Origin: Steroidobacteraceae bacterium
Lineage (GTDB): Bacteria > Pseudomonadota > Gammaproteobacteria > Steroidobacterales > Steroidobacteraceae
NCBI GenBank assembly: GCA_025451845.1
Contig: JANWJS010000023.1
Span: 1 to 64,000 of the forward strand
DNA: 64,000 nt
Reading direction: 5' to 3'
The notes under the pieces were generated by a model. That model did no database searches. It saw only the letters and a list, made by a program, of their open reading frames with translations, and was not told the DNA's origin. Positions 9,192 through 17,784 of this stretch are shown here, piece after piece; position 1 is the stretch's first letter; every line of letters begins with the position of its first letter. The position numbers and the translations under genes are program-made.

Positions 9192-10583
9192 TTAATCAGT
9201 CGATAATGCGTCTGACCCGCCGTCGAGAATTGACGCCAACTTCTCGAGCGCATCGGAGAGCAATTCCATCGGTGGAGCGGAGAGCGCCAGGCGCACGGCG
9301 TTGGGGACGTGGCCCGGCGTGACCGCGAAAGCGGATCCCGGAGTAACGGCTATGTTGTGTCGCGCCGCGACCGCAACGAAGGCATCAGCCCGCCACGAGC
9401 CCGGCAATGGCAGCCAGCAGTGGTACGCCTTGCGATTGCCGACCAGATCGAAGCGACCGAGCCATTGACGCGCCAGCTTCTGTCTGGCCGCGGCGTCAAC
9501 CCGCTTGGCATCGACTATCTTCATGGCTGTGCCATCCGCCATCCAACGCGCGCAAACTGTTTGTGCGAGTGACGACGCCACCCACGCTCCGGAGTGAAGA
9601 GCTCTCGCGATGTCCTCACGAAGGCCTTCCGGGGTGACTATGACGCCCAGCGTCAGTCCGGGCGCGAGACGTTTAGAGAGGCTTTCGATGAGGATGACGT
9701 CGTCGCACAGAGGTGAGTAGAGCGGAGTCGCTCCCGCATCCAGAAAGGCATATATGCGGTCCTCGATTGCCACGATGCCTTCCTTGGCAAGGATCTCCGC
9801 GATCTGGCCGATCCGTATCACAGACATGCTGGCGCCCAGCGGATTGTGCAAAGTGGGCTGCAGGTAGAGTGCACTGAGACCGACCTCATGGTGGGCCTCG
9901 ATGAGCGCCTCGGGAACGATCCCCTCGTGATCGAGAGGCAGCGGCAGCAGCCGGATGCCGAGCTTTTGCACGATCGTCTTGATGAATGGATAAGTCAGTG
10001 CCTCCACCCCGAGAACCTCGCCGGGCCGAACAGTGGCGGCCAGCGCGGCCGCAATCGCCTGTTTGCCGTTGCCGGCGAACAGCAAATGCCGAGCGCGCAA
10101 CGGTCGGCCCCCGCGCGAGAAGAACGCGGCCGCAGCGCTCCGCAGCGACGACGTGCCGTGGGCGGCAGGGGGACCGAACGCTGCCCGCCATTCGTCCTGC
10201 CGGCGCATGAGCTCGGCGAGACTCCCCGAGAGCAACGCTTCCTGTTCCGGCACGGTCGGAAAATTGAGATCGAGGTCGATCCGCAGTGAGGTGGGCTCCG
10301 CCAGCGCCGGTTTCACCGGTCCGGCCGCCAGGCGCACGAAGGTCCCACGCCCGACCTCGCCGGATACCACTCCGCGACGGCTCAGCTCAGCGTAGACGCG
10401 CTGCGCGGTAGAGGGCGCAATGCCTCGGGAAGAGGCGAACTCGCGCTGCGGAGGCAGCTTGTCGCCTGGACGCAGCCGCCCTGCATGGATGTCGGCGACG
10501 ATCGCGTCGGCGATCTCATGGTAATTAGCTAATTGCACCGAGTGTAATATATCGATTGCACCGATCTTCTGGCAATGCTTCAC
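9192..10583 (-). CDS. MocR/GabR-type regulator (GntR HTH fused to aminotransferase fold)
   Basis: 463 residues from GTG 10583, chosen because AAGGGGG lies 4 nt upstream. GTG 10538 is an alternative, and the open frame to 10730 is too long. An N-terminal GntR winged helix (YHEIADAIVADIHAGRL..GDKLPPQREFA, then APSTAQRVYAELSRRG) is joined to a fold-type-I aminotransferase-like domain. That domain contains YLQPTLHNPLG and the PLP-lysine region LIESLSKRLAPGLTLG. MocR proteins use PLP or an amine as effector and usually control a divergent gene. Here the divergent gene is a broken hydrolase, and the start codons are only 30 bp apart. The natural target is therefore unclear. Confidence 0.9.
   Translation of the reverse strand: MKHCQKIGAIDILHSVQLANYHEIADAIVADIHAGRLRPGDKLPPQREFASSRGIAPSTAQRVYAELSRRGVVSGEVGRGTFVRLAAGPVKPALAEPTSLRIDLDLNFPTVPEQEALLSGSLAELMRRQDEWRAAFGPPAAHGTSSLRSAAAAFFSRGGRPLRARHLLFAGNGKQAIAAALAATVRPGEVLGVEALTYPFIKTIVQKLGIRLLPLPLDHEGIVPEALIEAHHEVGLSALYLQPTLHNPLGASMSVIRIGQIAEILAKEGIVAIEDRIYAFLDAGATPLYSPLCDDVILIESLSKRLAPGLTLGVIVTPEGLREDIARALHSGAWVASSLAQTVCARWMADGTAMKIVDAKRVDAAARQKLARQWLGRFDLVGNRKAYHCWLPLPGSWRADAFVAVAARHNIAVTPGSAFAVTPGHVPNAVRLALSAPPMELLSDALEKLASILDGGSDALSTD
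10532..10564. repeat. Direct repeat ATTGCACCGA x2, candidate MocR operator
   Basis: ATTGCACCGA occurs at 10532-10541 and again at 10555-10564, a 23-bp period. An AT-rich stretch separates them, and the palindrome AATTAGCTAATT (10523-10534) abuts the first copy. MocR regulators such as GabR and PdxR bind direct repeats. The repeats lie at the 5' end of the MocR gene itself and upstream of the divergent hydrolase remnant. Confidence 0.45.
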
Positions 10584-10613
10584 TTTGCCCCCTTCATACT
10601 GGGGAGGGCGGGA

Positions 10614-11304
10614 ATGCGGGCGAATACGGGAAACAGGTTCGAGCTTGCTTTCGATGATGTCGGAAGCGGCCCGCAGACGTTGCTTTTGGTCCACGGACAT
10701 CCTTTCGACCGGACGATGTGGCGGCCGCAAGTCGACCCGATCGCACGCCTCGGCTGGCGAGTCGTCGTACCCTGTCCATGGGCGGCCAGATCGTGATGGA
10801 GCTCTGCCGGCTCTATCCGCTGCGAGTGCAGGGTATCGTGCTGGCCGCGACCTTCCCGCAATCGGAGACCTCTACGGGTAAACAGCAGCGGCTTGCCGCG
10901 GCAGACCGGCTGCAGCAGCAGGGCATGGCTGCCTACGCCGCTGATGTGCTGCCCAAGATGTTGGCGGCGCGCTCGATCGAGACTGCGCCGGATATCGCTC
11001 GTCATGTACTGAGCATGATGCGTAGCGCGCCCCCCCCGCGGGAGCGGCAGCGGCGCTTCGCGGCCGCGCTGAGCGCCCCGACTGCCCCGCGCTCATCATT
11101 GCCGGCGACGAAGACCCCTTCACCACCCGACACGAGGCCGAGCGCATGCACGCGCTGGTGAAGGGCTCACGGCTGCTGTGGCTCTCCGGCACAGGGCACA
11201 TGCCCAATCTGGAACAGCCAGAGGCGTTCAACGCCGCGCTCGCGGATTTTCTCGATCAGTTCAGCCGACGAAGATCGTCGCCGGCTGCTCGAGGCGCTCC
11301 TTGA
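10614..11304 (+). pseudogene. Alpha/beta hydrolase pseudogene with internal deletion and frameshift
   Basis: The start is intact: GGGGAGGG precedes ATG 10614, and the protein begins MRANTGNRFELAFDDVG followed by the oxyanion-hole block LLLVHGHPFDRTMW. At about 10772 VVVP jumps directly to LSMGGQIVMEL in another frame. The roughly 40-45 residues normally between the strand-3 motif and the nucleophile elbow (LSMGG, shown as GxSxG) are gone. A second frameshift falls in a run of eight C at 11030-11037. After it the family C-terminus continues (ALIIAGDEDPF, the acid region; SGTGHMPNLEQPEAFN, the catalytic histidine) to a stop at 11304. The 3' end overlaps the convergent E2 gene. The deletion cannot be a base-calling error, so I regard the gene as inactive. 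Confidence 0.8.
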
Positions 11305-12619
11305 GAGCCTGAATCATCGCCGCGGCATCGTAACCGTCCACAAACCGATGATCGAAGGACGAGGACAGGTTCATCATGCGCCGCACCGTGATAGCACCGT
11401 CCACGACGACGGGCCGCTCGACCGCACGATTGATCCCGATGATGGAAACCTCGGGCGCGTTGATGATCGGCGTGCTCGCGATACCGCCCAACTTGCCCAA
11501 ACTGGTGAGGGTGAGGGTAGAGCCGGACAGCTCCTCGCGCGTCGCCTTGTTGGTGCGGGCCGCTTCCGTCACGCGCCGCATCTCCGTGGCGACATCCCAC
11601 AGCGACCGCAGCTGCACGTCACGCACGACCGGCACCTTCAGTCCTTCAGGGGTCTGGGTAGCGATACCGAGATGCACCGCGCGATAGCGCACGATGACGC
11701 CGCGCTCCGCATCGTAGTGCGCGTTGCACTGCGGAAAATCCTCCAGCACCCGCACCAGGGCAAGGGCCAGGAACGGCAGGTAGGTCAGCGCGGGCGTCTC
11801 CGCCTCGAGCTTCGTGTTGAGGTGCCGCCGCAGCGACTCCAGCTCCGTCACATCCACTTCTTCGACATAGGCGAAGTGTGGGATGTTGCGCTTGGCATCG
11901 CTCATTCGCTGCGCGATGAGGCGCCGCAGCCCGATGACTTTGATTTCCTCGGTGCCGCCGGCAGAGCGTTGCGCCGGAACCGGTGCCCGTGCCGCAGGCA
12001 GGGTGGTCACTGCCGCGACGGCAGACGAGCGGGCCGCGGATCGCGCCGCTGCATACGCCTCGAAGTCCTGCCGCACGATGCGGCCCTGGGGCCCCGATCC
12101 CGAGACCTGCCGCAAGTCGATGCCGGCCTCTTTCGCCTTGCGGCGGATGGCCGGTGAAGTCGACACGCGACGGCTCGGATCGGGCGCGGCGGCAGCCGCG
12201 TCCGCACCGCTGCCGTTGGCACCGGCCTGCGAAGCTCGCGCCGTCTGCTGTGCGCCACCGTTTCCAACTGGAACACTCTTCTGATCGCCTTGTTGCGCCC
12301 GGCCCGCGCCGCCTGCGGTGCCAGCGATGTTGACTGACTGCGCAGTCGCGACAGACCCTGCCGCAGACCCCACGGCCGATGCCGTTTCCAGCACGACCAG
12401 CTCCGCCCCGACAGGTACCATGTCGCCCGGTTGCCCCGTCGTGGAGACGATCTTGCCGGTCACCGGCGCCGGCACTTCCACCGCCGCCTTCTCCGTCATC
12501 ACCTCCACCAACACGTCGTCCTCCGCGACCTCATCGCCCGGCTTTACGCGCCATGAGATAATCTCCGCCTGGACCGTGCCCTCGCCGAGGTCCGGCAACT
12601 TGAAGACGTAACGGCTCAT
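11261..12619 (-). CDS. bkdB: Branched-chain 2-oxo acid dehydrogenase E2 (dihydrolipoamide acyltransferase)
   Basis: 452 residues from ATG 12619 (MSRYVFKLPDLGEG); the longer frame upstream is not needed. It transfers the acyl group from E1 to CoA in the branched-chain oxo acid dehydrogenase. Domains in order: lipoyl domain with the lipoylated lysine in MTEKAAVEVPAP, an Ala/Gly-rich linker, the peripheral-subunit-binding domain (SPAIRRKAKEAGIDL, GSGPQGRIVRQD) and the catalytic domain. The last contains FDHRFVDGYDAA, which holds the active-site histidine and aspartate. Its start overlaps the end of the E1 beta gene by 4 bp (ATGA). No E3 gene lies in the operon, so a shared lipoamide dehydrogenase elsewhere must serve the complex. 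Confidence 0.93.
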   Translation of the reverse strand: MSRYVFKLPDLGEGTVQAEIISWRVKPGDEVAEDDVLVEVMTEKAAVEVPAPVTGKIVSTTGQPGDMVPVGAELVVLETASAVGSAAGSVATAQSVNIAGTAGGAGRAQQGDQKSVPVGNGGAQQTARASQAGANGSGADAAAAAPDPSRRVSTSPAIRRKAKEAGIDLRQVSGSGPQGRIVRQDFEAYAAARSAARSSAVAAVTTLPAARAPVPAQRSAGGTEEIKVIGLRRLIAQRMSDAKRNIPHFAYVEEVDVTELESLRRHLNTKLEAETPALTYLPFLALALVRVLEDFPQCNAHYDAERGVIVRYRAVHLGIATQTPEGLKVPVVRDVQLRSLWDVATEMRRVTEAARTNKATREELSGSTLTLTSLGKLGGIASTPIINAPEVSIIGINRAVERPVVVDGAITVRRMMNLSSSFDHRFVDGYDAAAMIQALKERLEQPATIFVG

Positions 12620-13632
12620 TTGTCCTCCATCACGCGCGCCAACGCGTCGGCGATGCGGGCCGGCCCGGGAAAGTACTCCCACTCGAAGGCGTGCGGGTAG
12701 GGAGTATCCCAGCCGGTGACGCGGGTGACCGGCGCCTCCAGGCGCCAGAAGCACTCCTCCTGAACCGTGGCCGCGAGCTCCGCGCCGAAGCCGCTGTAGC
12801 GCGTCGCCTCATGGACGATGACACAACGGCCCGTTTTGCAGACCGACGAACAGAGCGTATCGGTGTCAAGGGGCGCGAGCGCCCGCACGTCGATGATCTC
12901 CGCATCGACCTTGGCCAGCCTGACGGCGGCCTCCGCAACGTGCACCATCGTACCGTAGGCAAGGATGGTCACATCCTTCCCGGGGCGGACGACCTCGGCC
13001 TTCGACAGGGAGACTTTGTAGTAACCGTCCGGCACCGCGCCCCGCGGATGTGCGCTCCAGGGCACCGCCGGCTTGTGCGGATCGCCGTCGAACGGGCCGT
13101 TGTAGAGCCGCTTCGGCTCGAAGAACACGACCGGGTCCTCGTCCTCGATGGAGCTGATGAGCAGCCCCTTCGCATCGTAGGGATTCGAAGGCATCACGAC
13201 CTTGATCCCGCAGACGTGCGTGAAGACGCCTTCCGGGCTCTGAGAGTGCGTCTGGCCGCCGCGGATGCCGCCGCCGCAAGGTGTGCGGATGGTCACCGGG
13301 GCGGAGAATTCCCCCGCGGTGCGGTATCGCAGCCGCGCGAGCTCGCTCACGATCTGATCGAAGGCGGGATAGATGTAATCGGCGAACTGAATCTCGGCGA
13401 CGGGCTTCAGCCCATTCACACCCATGCCGATGGCCGCTGCGACGATGCCGCCCTCCGCGATGGGCGTATCGAGCACGCGCTGCTCACCGTACTTGCGTTG
13501 CAGTCCCTCCGTGCAACGGAACACGCCGCCGAAGTAACCTACATCCTCGCCGAGCACCACCACGCGCGGATCACGCTCCAGCATGATGTCCATGGCGGAG
13601 TTGAGCGCCTGCACCATATTCATGTTGGCCAT
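12616..13632 (-). CDS. bkdA2: Branched-chain 2-oxo acid dehydrogenase E1 beta subunit
   Basis: 338 residues. The N-terminus MANMNMVQALNSAMDIMLER and the block VVVLGEDVGYFGGVFRCTEG are characteristic of the E1 beta, transketolase-like subunit. TPIAEGGIVAAAIGMG and the transketolase C-terminal region (VTILAYGTMVHVA..DVRALAPLDTDTL) follow. It works as an alpha2-beta2 tetramer with the upstream E1 alpha to decarboxylate oxo acids derived from leucine, isoleucine and valine in a thiamine-diphosphate-dependent reaction. It starts 3 bp after the E1 alpha stop. The FRCTEGLQRKYG form fits branched-chain rather than pyruvate dehydrogenase. Confidence 0.93.
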   Translation of the reverse strand: MANMNMVQALNSAMDIMLERDPRVVVLGEDVGYFGGVFRCTEGLQRKYGEQRVLDTPIAEGGIVAAAIGMGVNGLKPVAEIQFADYIYPAFDQIVSELARLRYRTAGEFSAPVTIRTPCGGGIRGGQTHSQSPEGVFTHVCGIKVVMPSNPYDAKGLLISSIEDEDPVVFFEPKRLYNGPFDGDPHKPAVPWSAHPRGAVPDGYYKVSLSKAEVVRPGKDVTILAYGTMVHVAEAAVRLAKVDAEIIDVRALAPLDTDTLCSSVCKTGRCVIVHEATRYSGFGAELAATVQEECFWRLEAPVTRVTGWDTPYPHAFEWEYFPGPARIADALARVMEDK

Positions 13633-13635
13633 TGC

Positions 13636-14940
13636 TCAGCCCTCCTTTGCAACGGCCGGGTGGGAATCCAGGCTCTGCTCCTCCCCGGATCCTTTCGCCG
13701 GCTGCATGTCCGCCAGCCGCTTGAGTTCCTCCCGCTGCCGCGCCAGGTGCGGCGGCATCTCGTGGAAGACATCGTCGAACATGGTGGTCGGATCGAGGGT
13801 CGGCCCTTCCGTCAGCGTGCCGAAGCTCGCTGCCTCTTTCCAACTGGCAACCACCTGCGCCTCCAGCTGCTTCTCGAGCGCCGCGTGGCGCTCCTCCGAC
13901 CATTCGCCGAGGGCGATGAGGTGTTGCTTCAGGCGTGCGACGGGGTCTCCGAGCGGCCAGGCCGTCCACTCCTCCTTCGGCCGGTAGCGCGACGGATCGT
14001 CACTGGTCGAGTGCGCGCCCGCGCGGTACGTGACGTGCTCGATCAGCGTCGGACCACCGCTCTGGCGCGCGCGCTCCGCTGCCCACCGCGTGACGCCGTA
14101 AACAGCAAGAAAGTCATTACCATCGACGCGCACCCCGGGGATGCCGTACCCCGGTCCGTACTCCGCGAAAGTGCGCCGCTCACCGCCGGCGAAGCCCTGG
14201 AAAGTCGAGATCGCCCACTGATTGTTGACGATGTTGAGAATCACCGGCGCGCGGTAGACGGCAGCGAATGTCATGCCGTGATGGAAGTCCGCCTCGGCGC
14301 TCGCACCCTCGCCGATCCACGCCGCGGCGATGTGATCCTCGCCCTTGATGGCCGCGGCCATCGCCCAGCCCACGGCCTGCGGAAACTGCGTCGCGAGGTT
14401 GCCGGAAATCGAGAAGATGTTGCCCGCTCCCCAGTGATACATGATGGGCATCTGCCGCCCGCGGCACATGTCGCGGGTGTTCGACAGACACTGGCACATC
14501 AGATCGACGAGGCTGCGACCGCGGACGATGAAGAGCCCCTGATTGCGATAGGACGGGAAGAGCATGTCGCCCGGCTGCAGCGCCATCCCTTGCGCGACCG
14601 ATACGGCTTCCTCGCCGGTCGACTTCATGTAGAAGGAAATCCGCCCCTGACGCTGCATGCGCTGCATGCGGTCATCGAAGAGCCGCGTGAGCAGCATGTG
14701 GCGCAGCGCGACCTGCAGCTCCTCGGGCTCGAGGTGCGGGTTCCAGGGACCCACGGCGCGCCCGTTGTCATCGAGCACCCGCACCAGGTCGCGGCCGAGA
14801 TTCTCGACCTCCCGAACCGGCGCCTTGGCGTCCGGGCGGGCCACGGCGCCGGCCGGGGTCAGAGTCACATAGCTGAAGTCCGGCTTCTCACCTGGGCGGG
14901 CCGGTGGATGAGGAACGTGCAAACGCGACCGCTGGGCCAT
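13636..14940 (-). CDS. bkdA1: Branched-chain 2-oxo acid dehydrogenase E1 alpha subunit
   Basis: 434 residues, near the 400-440 usual for BkdA1. The thiamine-diphosphate motif is present as GEGASAEADFHHG followed about 28 residues later by NNQWAIS. FPSYRNQGLFIVRG and RPKEEWTAWPLGDP are further family blocks, and RAGAHSTSDDPSRYR carries the loop phosphorylated in mammalian homologues. A 60-70-residue N-terminal extension precedes the catalytic fold, as in pseudomonad BkdA1. It is the first gene of a tight E1 alpha-E1 beta-E2 operon, presumably feeding branched-chain acyl-CoAs to catabolism or fatty acid synthesis. No bkdR-type Lrp regulator is adjacent. Confidence 0.94.
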   Translation of the reverse strand: MAQRSRLHVPHPPARPGEKPDFSYVTLTPAGAVARPDAKAPVREVENLGRDLVRVLDDNGRAVGPWNPHLEPEELQVALRHMLLTRLFDDRMQRMQRQGRISFYMKSTGEEAVSVAQGMALQPGDMLFPSYRNQGLFIVRGRSLVDLMCQCLSNTRDMCRGRQMPIMYHWGAGNIFSISGNLATQFPQAVGWAMAAAIKGEDHIAAAWIGEGASAEADFHHGMTFAAVYRAPVILNIVNNQWAISTFQGFAGGERRTFAEYGPGYGIPGVRVDGNDFLAVYGVTRWAAERARQSGGPTLIEHVTYRAGAHSTSDDPSRYRPKEEWTAWPLGDPVARLKQHLIALGEWSEERHAALEKQLEAQVVASWKEAASFGTLTEGPTLDPTTMFDDVFHEMPPHLARQREELKRLADMQPAKGSGEEQSLDSHPAVAKEG

Positions 14941-15061
14941 CGGGAACGAGCCTTTTCACCACAGCCAGGTTCTGGCGCGGCGCGAATTTTACCGCCCCGA
15001 AAGCGCAATGGGCGTTCCAATCGCTGCGCCATTCGACCGGATGGCGCAACGAAAGTGCCAG

Positions 15062-15118
15062 GACCCCTCCCCGGCGCCCTTCCGGGAGCCGCATGCCGGC
15101 AGACCCTCGGGGAGGGAT
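15062..15118. repeat. Inverted repeat between bkdA1 and the next gene
   Basis: CCCTCCCC near 15065 is the reverse complement of GGGGAGGG near 15110, enclosing about 38 nt that are themselves GC-rich. It lies in the 197-bp gap between two minus-strand genes, downstream of the PRC-barrel-like gene. It may act as a transcript-ending structure, but no T-run follows. Confidence 0.3.
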
Positions 15119-15137
15119 GCCTGGGCGCAGGCTGCTG

Positions 15138-15803
15138 CTACTTGCTGCTACGCCGCATATGCATCCAGTAGTGGTCCGCCTTCGCCCGCCAGGCGTGATC
15201 GGAGCTCTTCTGCAGCTCTTCCTGCGAGACTTTCGGGGCATGCTGGAAGTGCGACGAATTGAGGATTAGCTTGCCGCCGCGCACCATGGAGCTCGCGGTC
15301 GCGTAAGGTACCGGGACGCTCATCCCATTGGCGCCGGACACCAGGACGTAGCCTGAGGTCTCCTTCCCGTCGAGGCCTGGGACCACGTTCGCCACCGATC
15401 CGAGGGACTGCCCGGACGGGCTCTCGACCTGCATGCTCGACCAGGAGTGTCCGCCTGGACCGGTTTCGGCCAGCCGCACGGCCTGGGCGTGATTCCGGTC
15501 CGAGCTCGACGAGGTGGTGAGCGCGGCCCCTGGAGGCGACCTGCCCTCCTTGGCCGGGGCTGACCCATTGCCCGGGGTGCTCTGCGTCTGGGAGGTGGTG
15601 AGTGCCGCCCCGGGGGCAGGCCTGGCGTTGGGGGAAGCCGCCTCGTTGCCCGGAGCGCTCTTCATCTCGCGCTTATGCGGGTTGGAAGTGTTGTAACCCG
15701 GAGCCGCGCTCGGCTGAGTAGAGGGAGCGGGCTGAGTCTGGGCATAGACGGTGCCGGCGAGGATCGAGGCCGCGAGAACCGTGAGTAAGCGTGCAGTGAT
15801 CAT
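15138..15803 (-). CDS. Exported protein with Pro/Ser/Ala-rich repeats and PRC-barrel-like end
   Basis: 221 residues. MITARLLTVLAASILAGTVYA is a signal peptide. Residues 25-105 are low-complexity (Pro, Ser, Ala, Gly) and include the repeated unit PGAALTTS (SxxxxPG..GAALTTS twice). The last 100 residues (SMQVESPSGQSLGSVANVVPGL.., SGYVLVSGANGMSVPVPY) look like a PRC-barrel-type small beta domain, as in many periplasmic stress proteins. The C-terminus is basic and aromatic (DHYWMHMRRSSK). It stands alone between the bkd operon and ku. The function is unknown and the PRC assignment is tentative. Confidence 0.65.
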   Translation of the reverse strand: MITARLLTVLAASILAGTVYAQTQPAPSTQPSAAPGYNTSNPHKREMKSAPGNEAASPNARPAPGAALTTSQTQSTPGNGSAPAKEGRSPPGAALTTSSSSDRNHAQAVRLAETGPGGHSWSSMQVESPSGQSLGSVANVVPGLDGKETSGYVLVSGANGMSVPVPYATASSMVRGGKLILNSSHFQHAPKVSQEELQKSSDHAWRAKADHYWMHMRRSSK

Positions 15804-15862
15804 GGGACACCTTGAACTGATGTTTGACTGAGGGATTGCGCCGGACTATCAACACGCAATCG

Positions 15863-16747
15863 CTATGCCGAACGCTTTCCTGAGCGTCGGCGACGCGGGC
15901 TTGCGGCGGCGCGGCGCGGCGGACGCCGTGTCGCAGTGCGATCACGCGAAGGCGCCTGTCCCGAAGCGCTCGCGCCCCGCTCCAGACTGGCTTTCAGCGC
16001 CGACATCAGATCGACCACGTTGCCTCCTGGCATTTCGCGCGGCTCGGCGACGGTGACCTGACGGCCCTCCACCTTGCGTTGGATCGCCTCCTCGACCCGC
16101 GCCTTGACCTCATCCGGAAAGGCGGCCGGATCGAAGCTCGCGACGCTCTGCTGCTCGATGAGCTGACGAGCGAGCTTCAGCTCCGCATCGCGCACCTTGG
16201 CGCTCTCGACACCGAGCGCCGCGACGGATTGCACTTCGGGCGCGAAATGCAGCTGGTGCAGCGCGAGTGCGTTGTCCGTGGGACGCAGGATGACGACGTG
16301 ATCGCGTCCATGACTCGCCCAACGACCGACCGCGCAGCGCCCGCTCTCGCGCAGCGCCGTGACAAAGAGGGTGAAAGGCTTGGCGCCACCCTGATCCGGC
16401 GCCAGATAGTACGTCCTTTCGAAATACACCGGATCGACGGCCGCAAGCGGCACGAACTGAGCGACCTCGATGCTGTGCGTGCCGGCTTCCTCCAGCGCCC
16501 GCAACTCCTCCGCGGTGAACATCACATACTGATCCTTGGCGAACTCGTAGCCCTTGACGATCTCCTCCCGGGACACCACCTCCTGCTCCTCCACGCAGAC
16601 ATACTGCTGCTTCAGACGCGAGCCGTCCTTCGCATGCAGCAGATGGAAGCGCAGCCGCTCGGAGCTGACGGTGGCCGAGTAGAGCTTCACCGGGATTGCC
16701 ACCAGACCGAAGGCGATGGTAAGGGATGCAATGGATCGTGCGGCCAT
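15863..16747 (-). CDS. ku: Non-homologous end joining protein Ku
   Basis: 294 residues, within the 260-320 range of bacterial Ku. The start MAARSIASLTIAFGLVAIPVKLYSA is the conserved beginning of the Ku core, and EVVSREEIVKGYEFAKDQYV and FERTYYLAPDQG follow. The core ends near residue 255 (MPGGNVVDLMSALKASLE). A lysine/arginine-rich tail (RTATRRPPRRAAASPRRR) follows, typical of the DNA-binding extension. Ku homodimers ring broken DNA ends and recruit ligase D. No ligD lies in the window. It is divergent from yciH, with about 70 bp between. Confidence 0.95.
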   Translation of the reverse strand: MAARSIASLTIAFGLVAIPVKLYSATVSSERLRFHLLHAKDGSRLKQQYVCVEEQEVVSREEIVKGYEFAKDQYVMFTAEELRALEEAGTHSIEVAQFVPLAAVDPVYFERTYYLAPDQGGAKPFTLFVTALRESGRCAVGRWASHGRDHVVILRPTDNALALHQLHFAPEVQSVAALGVESAKVRDAELKLARQLIEQQSVASFDPAAFPDEVKARVEEAIQRKVEGRQVTVAEPREMPGGNVVDLMSALKASLERGASASGQAPSRDRTATRRPPRRAAASPRRRRSGKRSA

Positions 16748-16818
16748 GTCGGGTATTCCTCGACCTGGCGGCGAGCAAGTTCTGCGCCACCGCCGAGCAT
16801 AAGGTTTAAAGTAAGCCC

Positions 16819-17091
16819 ATGTGCCCCTCGAAGAGCCCGCAGGCCGCCGCCCCTGCGCGGGTGCGCGTCGGCCGCGAGGTGGCCGGGCGCGGCGGCAAGG
16901 CGGTTTCCGTGATATCAGGTCTGCCGCTTGCCGCCGCGGATCTGGAGGCGCTCGCCGGCCGGCTGAAGAGGCTGTGCGGGGCGGGAGGCGCCGTCCGGGA
17001 CAGAGTCATCGAGATCCAGGGCGACCACCGCGACCGGCTGGTCGCGGAGCTGCGCCGGCTCGGCTACGAGGCCAAGCGGTCGGGTGGCTGA
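16819..17091 (+). CDS. yciH: SUI1/eIF1-family protein YciH
   Basis: 90 residues, slightly shorter than E. coli YciH (108). RVGREVAGRGGKAVSVISGLPL and ELRRLGYEAKRSGG match the SUI1 fold, including the basic loop and the closing KxxGG-like end. The family is related to eukaryotic eIF1 and is thought to influence start-site fidelity on the 30S subunit in bacteria, although the role is not settled. It is divergent from ku and 49 bp upstream of a methyltransferase gene. An AT-rich element (GGTTTAAAGTAA, 16803-16814) lies just before the start and may be promoter sequence. Confidence 0.85.
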   Translation: MCPSKSPQAAAPARVRVGREVAGRGGKAVSVISGLPLAAADLEALAGRLKRLCGAGGAVRDRVIEIQGDHRDRLVAELRRLGYEAKRSGG

Positions 17092-17140
17092 GGTCACGGT
17101 GACGAACAGCCGGAACCTGCGCATAATGTAGGAGTTTGCA

Positions 17141-17770
17141 ATGAGCATCACCCAGGCAGAGCACAACGTGTCGAACAACCAGCCAATACCAAGCCGGACA
17201 CGAACCGGGGACGCCCTGCTGTTCGCCCGCAATTTCTTTCGCCACCCGCGCATGCTCGGCTCGATAGTCCCGAGCTCCAGATTCCTGATCAAGGAGCTGC
17301 TGCAGCCGATCGACTGGAATCAGGCGCGCGTGATCGTGGAGTACGGACCTGGGGTCGGCGTCATCACCGCGGAGATTCTGCGGCGCATGCGCTCCGATGC
17401 GACCCTGATCGTCATCGAGATGAACCGCGACTTCGTCACCCACCTGCGCTCGGCGCTGCCCGATGAGCGCCTGAAGGTGGTGGAGGGCTCGGCGGAAGCG
17501 GTGGTCGAGATCCTCGCGCGCTACGGGCACGACAGCGCCAACTACATCATCTCGGGAATCCCGTTCAGCACCCTTTCGGCCGCGGTGCGCGAGCGTATCC
17601 TGCGCAATACGTCGGCGGCCCTAGCACCCGGCGGCGCCTTCCTCGTGTTCCAGTTCTCGACACGTGTGCTCGAGGATCTGCAGCGCGTCTTTCACTACGT
17701 CCGACGCAAGTTCGAACCGCTCAACGTCCTGCCGGCGCATCTTTTCTTCTGTCAGTTGGGAGCCGCGTAG
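17141..17770 (+). CDS. PmtA-like SAM-dependent methyltransferase
   Basis: 209 residues. ARNFFRHPRMLGSIVPSS is the usual N-terminal signature of bacterial phospholipid N-methyltransferase-like proteins. SAM motif I is VEYGPGVGVIT, with EMNRDF as the acidic end of strand 2. NYIISGIPFSTL takes the place of the NPPY-type catalytic loop. The end (FEPLNVLPAHLFFCQ) also fits this group. Such enzymes methylate phosphatidylethanolamine, but many family members are untested. Three methylations to phosphatidylcholine would be one possibility. It is close behind yciH and convergent with the LacI regulator gene. Confidence 0.75.
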   Translation: MSITQAEHNVSNNQPIPSRTRTGDALLFARNFFRHPRMLGSIVPSSRFLIKELLQPIDWNQARVIVEYGPGVGVITAEILRRMRSDATLIVIEMNRDFVTHLRSALPDERLKVVEGSAEAVVEILARYGHDSANYIISGIPFSTLSAAVRERILRNTSAALAPGGAFLVFQFSTRVLEDLQRVFHYVRRKFEPLNVLPAHLFFCQLGAA

Positions 17771-17784
17771 CCGCGGGAAGCTGC

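Noticed and set aside
12691-15171. 826-codon plus-strand frame opposite the bkd genes
   Set aside because: The minus strand encodes E1 alpha, E1 beta and E2 with all motifs. The plus frame has no family match that I can see.
17141-17770. rRNA adenine dimethyltransferase (KsgA)
   Set aside because: The SAM motif is similar but the start (ARNFFRHPRMLGSIVPSS) and lack of the NLPY motif point to a PmtA-like enzyme.
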